A DNA stretch of 64,000 nt from Streptomyces spinosisporus (GTDB taxonomy: Bacteria; Actinomycetota; Actinomycetes; Streptomycetales; Streptomycetaceae). Positions 60,692-64,000 of the stretch are shown here, piece by piece. Below the pieces are notes generated by a model. It did not search any database, was not told the origin of the DNA, and saw only the letters and a list, made by a program, of their open reading frames with translations. Every line of letters begins with the position of its first letter. Within the stretch, counting starts at the first letter, position 1. Made by a program: the position numbers and the translations under genes. The stretch covers positions 62,001 through 126,000 of the forward strand of contig NZ_JALDAX010000018.1 of the NCBI RefSeq assembly GCF_022698145.1, written 5' to 3'.

Positions 60692-61629
60692 GAGACACGG
60701 ACCTTCGGGTTGAGGAGGCCGTAGGCGATGTCGATCAGGAGGTTGATGACGATCACCGAGAGGGTGAAGAAGACGCCGACGCCGAGGATCACGGGGACGT
60801 CGTGGTCGAGCGTGGCCTGGGTGGCCAGGGAGCCGAGGCCCGGCAGGACGAAGACGTTCTCGATGAACACCGCCCCGCCGAGCATGCCGACGGAGACCAG
60901 TCCGAGCGAGGTCACCACGGGGATGGCAGCGTTGCGCAGCACGTGCCGGTAGCGCACGGACCGCTCGCTGACGCCGTTGGCGCGCAGGAACTTGACGTAG
61001 TCGGCCTCCAGCACCTCCATCACCGAGTCGCGGGTCTGCTTGGCGACCGCGGTGATGCCGTGCAGGCTCAGCGCAAGGACCGGCAGGATGATCGACTTGA
61101 GCCATCCTCCGGGGGACACCGTCAGCTCCTGGTAGCCGGTGGCCGGCAGCAGGTCGAGCTGCACGGCGAAGAAGGCGACCAGGATCAGCGCGACCCAGAA
61201 GCCGGGCAGGGCGAAGCCGAGCAGGGACACCACGTCGATGAACCGGCCCAGCACTCCCCCGCGCACCGCGCTGGCGAAGCCGAGGGCGATGCCCGCGACG
61301 GCGCTGAGCAGCATGCTCGGGATGAGCAGCGACAGGGTGACCCCGAGCCGGGTGCTCAGGCTGGACGAGACGTCGACGCCGCTGATGATCGACGTTCCCA
61401 GGTCGCCGTGGAAGGCGCCGGCCAGCCAGTCGCCGTAGCGCACGGTCCACGGGTCGTTCAGGCCGAGCTGGTCGCGCAGTGCGGCCAGGCTCTGGGCCGT
61501 CGCGTTCTCCCCGAGGATGGTGCGGGCGGCGTCGCCCGGCACGAGCGCTTCCAGGGCGAAGACGATCAGGGAGACGATCAGCAGGAGGGGGATGGACATC
61601 GCGATGCGATGACCGATCAGCCGCAGCAC
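60688..61629 (-). CDS. Peptide-type ABC transporter permease (DppB type)
   Basis: 313 residues from GTG 61629 with GGAGG 7 bp upstream. Six membrane helices, DppB motif VPGDAARTILGENAT and an EAA loop near FLRANGVSERSVRYRHVLRN. Partner of the fused permease-ATPase. Confidence 0.9.
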   Translation of the reverse strand: MLRLIGHRIAMSIPLLLIVSLIVFALEALVPGDAARTILGENATAQSLAALRDQLGLNDPWTVRYGDWLAGAFHGDLGTSIISGVDVSSSLSTRLGVTLSLLIPSMLLSAVAGIALGFASAVRGGVLGRFIDVVSLLGFALPGFWVALILVAFFAVQLDLLPATGYQELTVSPGGWLKSIILPVLALSLHGITAVAKQTRDSVMEVLEADYVKFLRANGVSERSVRYRHVLRNAAIPVVTSLGLVSVGMLGGAVFIENVFVLPGLGSLATQATLDHDVPVILGVGVFFTLSVIVINLLIDIAYGLLNPKVRVS

Positions 61630-61669
61630 GATCTACCTCCGGTTCCTGTGTGTTCGGGGGCCGTGCGGG

Positions 61670-63262
61670 TCACTTCAGCCGCCAGGAGAGGTCGGCGGTG
61701 GGGCCCACCGGCACGGGGTTGGGGTTGAGGACGGAGGTCTGGATGTTCTCCAGTCCGGCCGCCGCGTAGGAGATGTTCTGGGTGGCGAACAGCGGCACCG
61801 TCCACGCGAGGTCCTCAAGACGCTTGGAGGCCATCTGGTACTCGGCCGTGCGGGACGCGGCGTCGGTCGCCGTCGCCGCCTTGTGCAGGATCGAGTCGAG
61901 TTCGCTGTCGGTGGAGTTGAACGGGTTGAAACCGCCGCTCGTGATCTGCGAGTTGAGTTCGGCCATGGTGGTGCCGGCGGTGGGGAAGATGGTCGCCGCG
62001 TACTTCTTGGACAGGGCGTCCGCGGTGAACTGGGCAATGCCCGTGGCCTGCACCTTCAGCGTGACGTCGATGCCGATGGCCTTCAGGGCGTTGGCGACGG
62101 CCTGCGAGTAGTTGCTGTTCGGGTCGATGATCGACTGCGTCAGGACCGTCAGCTTGAAGCCCTTCGGGTAACCGGCCTCCGCCAGCAGGGACTTCGCCTT
62201 CTTTACGTCGTAGCCGTAGCCGATGTTCTTGTCGTAGCCGTCGGTGCCGCGCAGCAGTACCTGGTTGCTGCCGGTCGCGTAGTCACCGGCCAGGGCCTTG
62301 GCGAGGGCGGGGCGGTCGAAGGCCAGCGCGATCGCCCGGCGCACCCGTACGTCGGCGAGGGCGGGGGCGACGGTGCCCTTGCGGTCGACCAGGTTGAGGG
62401 ACCAGTTGAAGAACGGTGCGGTACGGATCTTCAGCCCCGAACGCCTGGCCGCCTCCGCGGTGTTGGCGTTGCCGGAGGCGTACTGGACCTGGCCGGTCTG
62501 GGCCGCGGACAGCACGGCGTTCGGGTTGTTGATGACGCGGATGACGGTGGAGTCGAAGTGCTGTGCGGCGGGCTGGAAGTAGTGCGGGTTCTTCTTGTAC
62601 ACGTACCGGTTGCCGGCGACCGAGGTCGTGCCGTCGTAGACGAACTGGCCGGTGCCGTCGCTGGAGGTCAGCAGCGAGTCGGGGGCGGCCAGGCCCTTCG
62701 GCCCGATGAGGTTGCCCATGCCGTTGTACTGAGTCAGCGTCGACGGCGCCTCCGGGGTGGGCTTCTTGTAGGTGATGCGCACCTGCATGGGCCCGACGGC
62801 CTCGATCTTGTCGACCGGGCCCACCTTGCCGACCAGGCCGCCGCCGGCCTTGAGGAAGTAGTTCATGGAGGCGACCGCCGCCTTAGCGTCGAGCGCGGAG
62901 CCGTCGGAGAACTTCACGCCCTCGCGCAGCGCCAGCTCGAAGACCTTGTTGTCTTGGTCGGTGAAGCCCCATTTCACGGCCAGGTCGGGCACCATCTCGC
63001 CCTTGCCGCTCAGGTAGATCAGCGGGTCGTAGGCGAGTGACACGAAGACCGTGGAGCTGCCGTTGCCGGCCTTCGCCGGGTCCAGGCTCACCGGCGGCCC
63101 GGGGAACTGGAGCGAGAGCTGGGTGCTCGTCTGCGATCCGCTCGCGCCTGAGCCGGAGCAGCCGGCCACCGCGAGCGACAGGGCGCACAGGGCGGCCGCG
63201 GCCGCCAGACGGGGTCGGGAACCTCTTCGGCTGGGTCCGGGGGCGGGGATGGTGCCGTGCAT
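61670..63262 (-). CDS. Peptide-binding lipoprotein of importer B (family 5 SBP)
   Basis: 530 residues from ATG 63262 with GAGGAG 5 bp upstream. Lipoprotein signal with lipobox LAVAGC near residue 35, preceded by an Arg-rich n-region. SBP_bac_5 fold (FPGPPVSLDPAKAGNGSS; WGFTDQDNKVFELALREGVK). Opens operon B, 40 bp before the permease gene. Confidence 0.9.
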   Translation of the reverse strand: MHGTIPAPGPSRRGSRPRLAAAAALCALSLAVAGCSGSGASGSQTSTQLSLQFPGPPVSLDPAKAGNGSSTVFVSLAYDPLIYLSGKGEMVPDLAVKWGFTDQDNKVFELALREGVKFSDGSALDAKAAVASMNYFLKAGGGLVGKVGPVDKIEAVGPMQVRITYKKPTPEAPSTLTQYNGMGNLIGPKGLAAPDSLLTSSDGTGQFVYDGTTSVAGNRYVYKKNPHYFQPAAQHFDSTVIRVINNPNAVLSAAQTGQVQYASGNANTAEAARRSGLKIRTAPFFNWSLNLVDRKGTVAPALADVRVRRAIALAFDRPALAKALAGDYATGSNQVLLRGTDGYDKNIGYGYDVKKAKSLLAEAGYPKGFKLTVLTQSIIDPNSNYSQAVANALKAIGIDVTLKVQATGIAQFTADALSKKYAATIFPTAGTTMAELNSQITSGGFNPFNSTDSELDSILHKAATATDAASRTAEYQMASKRLEDLAWTVPLFATQNISYAAAGLENIQTSVLNPNPVPVGPTADLSWRLK

Positions 63263-63304
63263 GGCGCTCCTCAGCGGCAGTGATGGGGACCACGAGATGC
63301 CGTG

Positions 63305-63333
63305 AACGTATCCATCTGCGTAACGAGCGTCAA
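63305..63333 (-). promoter_or_regulatory. Predicted promoter of operon B
   Basis: Reading leftward, TTGACG (63333-63328), 17 bp, TACGTT (63310-63305): a good housekeeping-sigma promoter about 45 bp before the binding-protein start. It lies in the 222-bp gap shared with the PaaX gene. Confidence 0.55.
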
Positions 63334-63484
63334 TACAAGTGCAACATATAGTTCGCCGAGCTCGGCTCCGATGCGACTCGCGAAACCCGCCCTGACGTTG
63401 ACATATGGCGCTAGGATCTCAATGATTCGAGCGCGCGTCATGACGTCCGGCATCGAATGTGTGATCAGTTTGAGGAGTGTCACG

Positions 63485-64000
63485 GTGGACACAAGGGCCC
63501 GATCGGCCGCGGTCAGGGACTCCGGGAGCCAGGCCATACCCCGCTTACAGGATGGCCCCTCGCCCCAGCATCTGCTGGTGACCCTGCTGGGCGACTACTG
63601 GCTGCGCCACGACCGGCACCTGTCCTCGGCCGGGCTCATCGACCTGCTGTGCGAGTTCGGGATCAGCAGATCCAGCGCACGCGCAGCGATGAACCGGCTG
63701 CTGAGACGGGGCGTCGTCGAGGTCCGCAAGGCAGGGCGCCAGACCTTCTACCGCCTGGCCGCCCAGGCCGCTGAGCGCGTGAGCGAGGGCGCCCGGCGCA
63801 TTGCTGCCTTCGGGCTGGACCCCAACTGGGACGGCCACTGGACCGTCGTCGCCTTCTCCGTGCCCGAGGACCGGCGCGACAGCAGACACCTGCTGCGCTC
63901 CCGGCTGCGCTGGTTCGGCTTCGCGCCGCTCTACGACGCGGTGTGGGTGTCGGCGTCCGCGACCGCCGCCGACGCACAGGCCGTGCTGAAGGAACTCGAC
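63485..64000 (+). CDS. PaaX-family transcriptional regulator, 3' end cut by window edge
   Basis: 172 codons from GTG 63485 stay open to the last base, so the gene continues outside. PaaX-like: HTH with SSAGLIDLLCEFGISRSSAR and MNRLLRRGVVEVRKAGRQTFYRLA, then the start of the ligand domain (WDGHWTVVAFSVPEDRRDSR). PaaX represses phenylacetate genes and binds aryl-CoA. Divergent from operon B, so it may sense the CoA-ester made there; this is inference. Confidence 0.85.
   Translation, partial: MDTRARSAAVRDSGSQAIPRLQDGPSPQHLLVTLLGDYWLRHDRHLSSAGLIDLLCEFGISRSSARAAMNRLLRRGVVEVRKAGRQTFYRLAAQAAERVSEGARRIAAFGLDPNWDGHWTVVAFSVPEDRRDSRHLLRSRLRWFGFAPLYDAVWVSASATAADAQAVLKELD

Noticed and set aside
58787..61450. 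Longer start for the fused permease-ATPase
   Set aside because: Extra codons are a shadow of the DppB gene; the ATG at 60691 overlaps the DppB stop as elsewhere in the operon.
63398..63426. TTGACA with AATGAT as a PaaX promoter
   Set aside because: The -10 match is poor, so it was not listed.
63271..63537. Minus-strand 88-residue frame between operon B and the PaaX gene
   Set aside because: It overlaps the PaaX start and the predicted promoter and has no family similarity.

Overview
The window is high-GC DNA with GTG starts, strong third-position GC bias and gene families typical of a Streptomyces (or close actinomycete) chromosome. It carries no rRNA, tRNA, phage, insertion-sequence or CRISPR signature. 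Most genes are accessory catabolic enzymes paired with their own regulators, as is common on Streptomyces chromosome arms. Both edges cut genes: an Lrp/AsnC regulator on the left (minus strand) and a PaaX-type regulator on the right (plus strand).

Two long minus-strand operons dominate. Operon A runs from about 19144 down to 3375. It encodes an S12 serine hydrolase, a lipoprotein peptide-binding protein, an ABC peptide importer with a permease-ATPase fusion, and a giant S9 oligopeptidase fused to a second S12 domain. It continues with an M20 amidohydrolase, a GNAT acyltransferase, an N-succinylamino-acid racemase and a PucR regulator. GNAT + racemase + M20 is the enzyme set of the known one-way D- to L-amino-acid route (D-succinylation, racemisation, L-desuccinylation). 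The operon therefore reads as an import, hydrolysis and inversion machine for D-residue-containing peptides. Many junctions are 4-nt ATGA/GTGA overlaps.

Operon B runs from 63262 down to 50524. It encodes a second peptide-type ABC importer, again with a permease-ATPase fusion, two alpha/beta hydrolases, a CapA-like phosphoesterase, a class III CoA-transferase and two subunits of the 2-hydroxyacyl-CoA dehydratase family. That last family is normally anaerobic and oxygen-sensitive. A divergent PaaX-type regulator starts just upstream. No substrate is known; this is the most unusual block in the window.

Between them (19.3-50.5 kb) lie small regulator-plus-enzyme modules, often divergent with a visible operator. 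They are SDR/NTF2/MerR; HxlR with a quinone reductase; GlxA with an HD hydrolase; RidA, MarR and an aminoglycoside-phosphotransferase-like kinase; SDR/epimerase; a fluoroacetate-dehalogenase-like enzyme, LysR and tartrate dehydrogenase; nitroreductase and MarR; TetR and SDR; TetR, methyltransferase and DUF2218; an orphan EgtA-like glutamate-cysteine ligase; SDR and LysR; MFS; PadR and isochorismatase; and a maleylpyruvate-isomerase-like protein. One gene (22145-23389) is interrupted by an in-frame TAG, and its divergent neighbour looks truncated at the N-terminus, which marks a small decaying patch. Several tandem repeats (19-, 22- and 5-bp units) sit in intergenic DNA.
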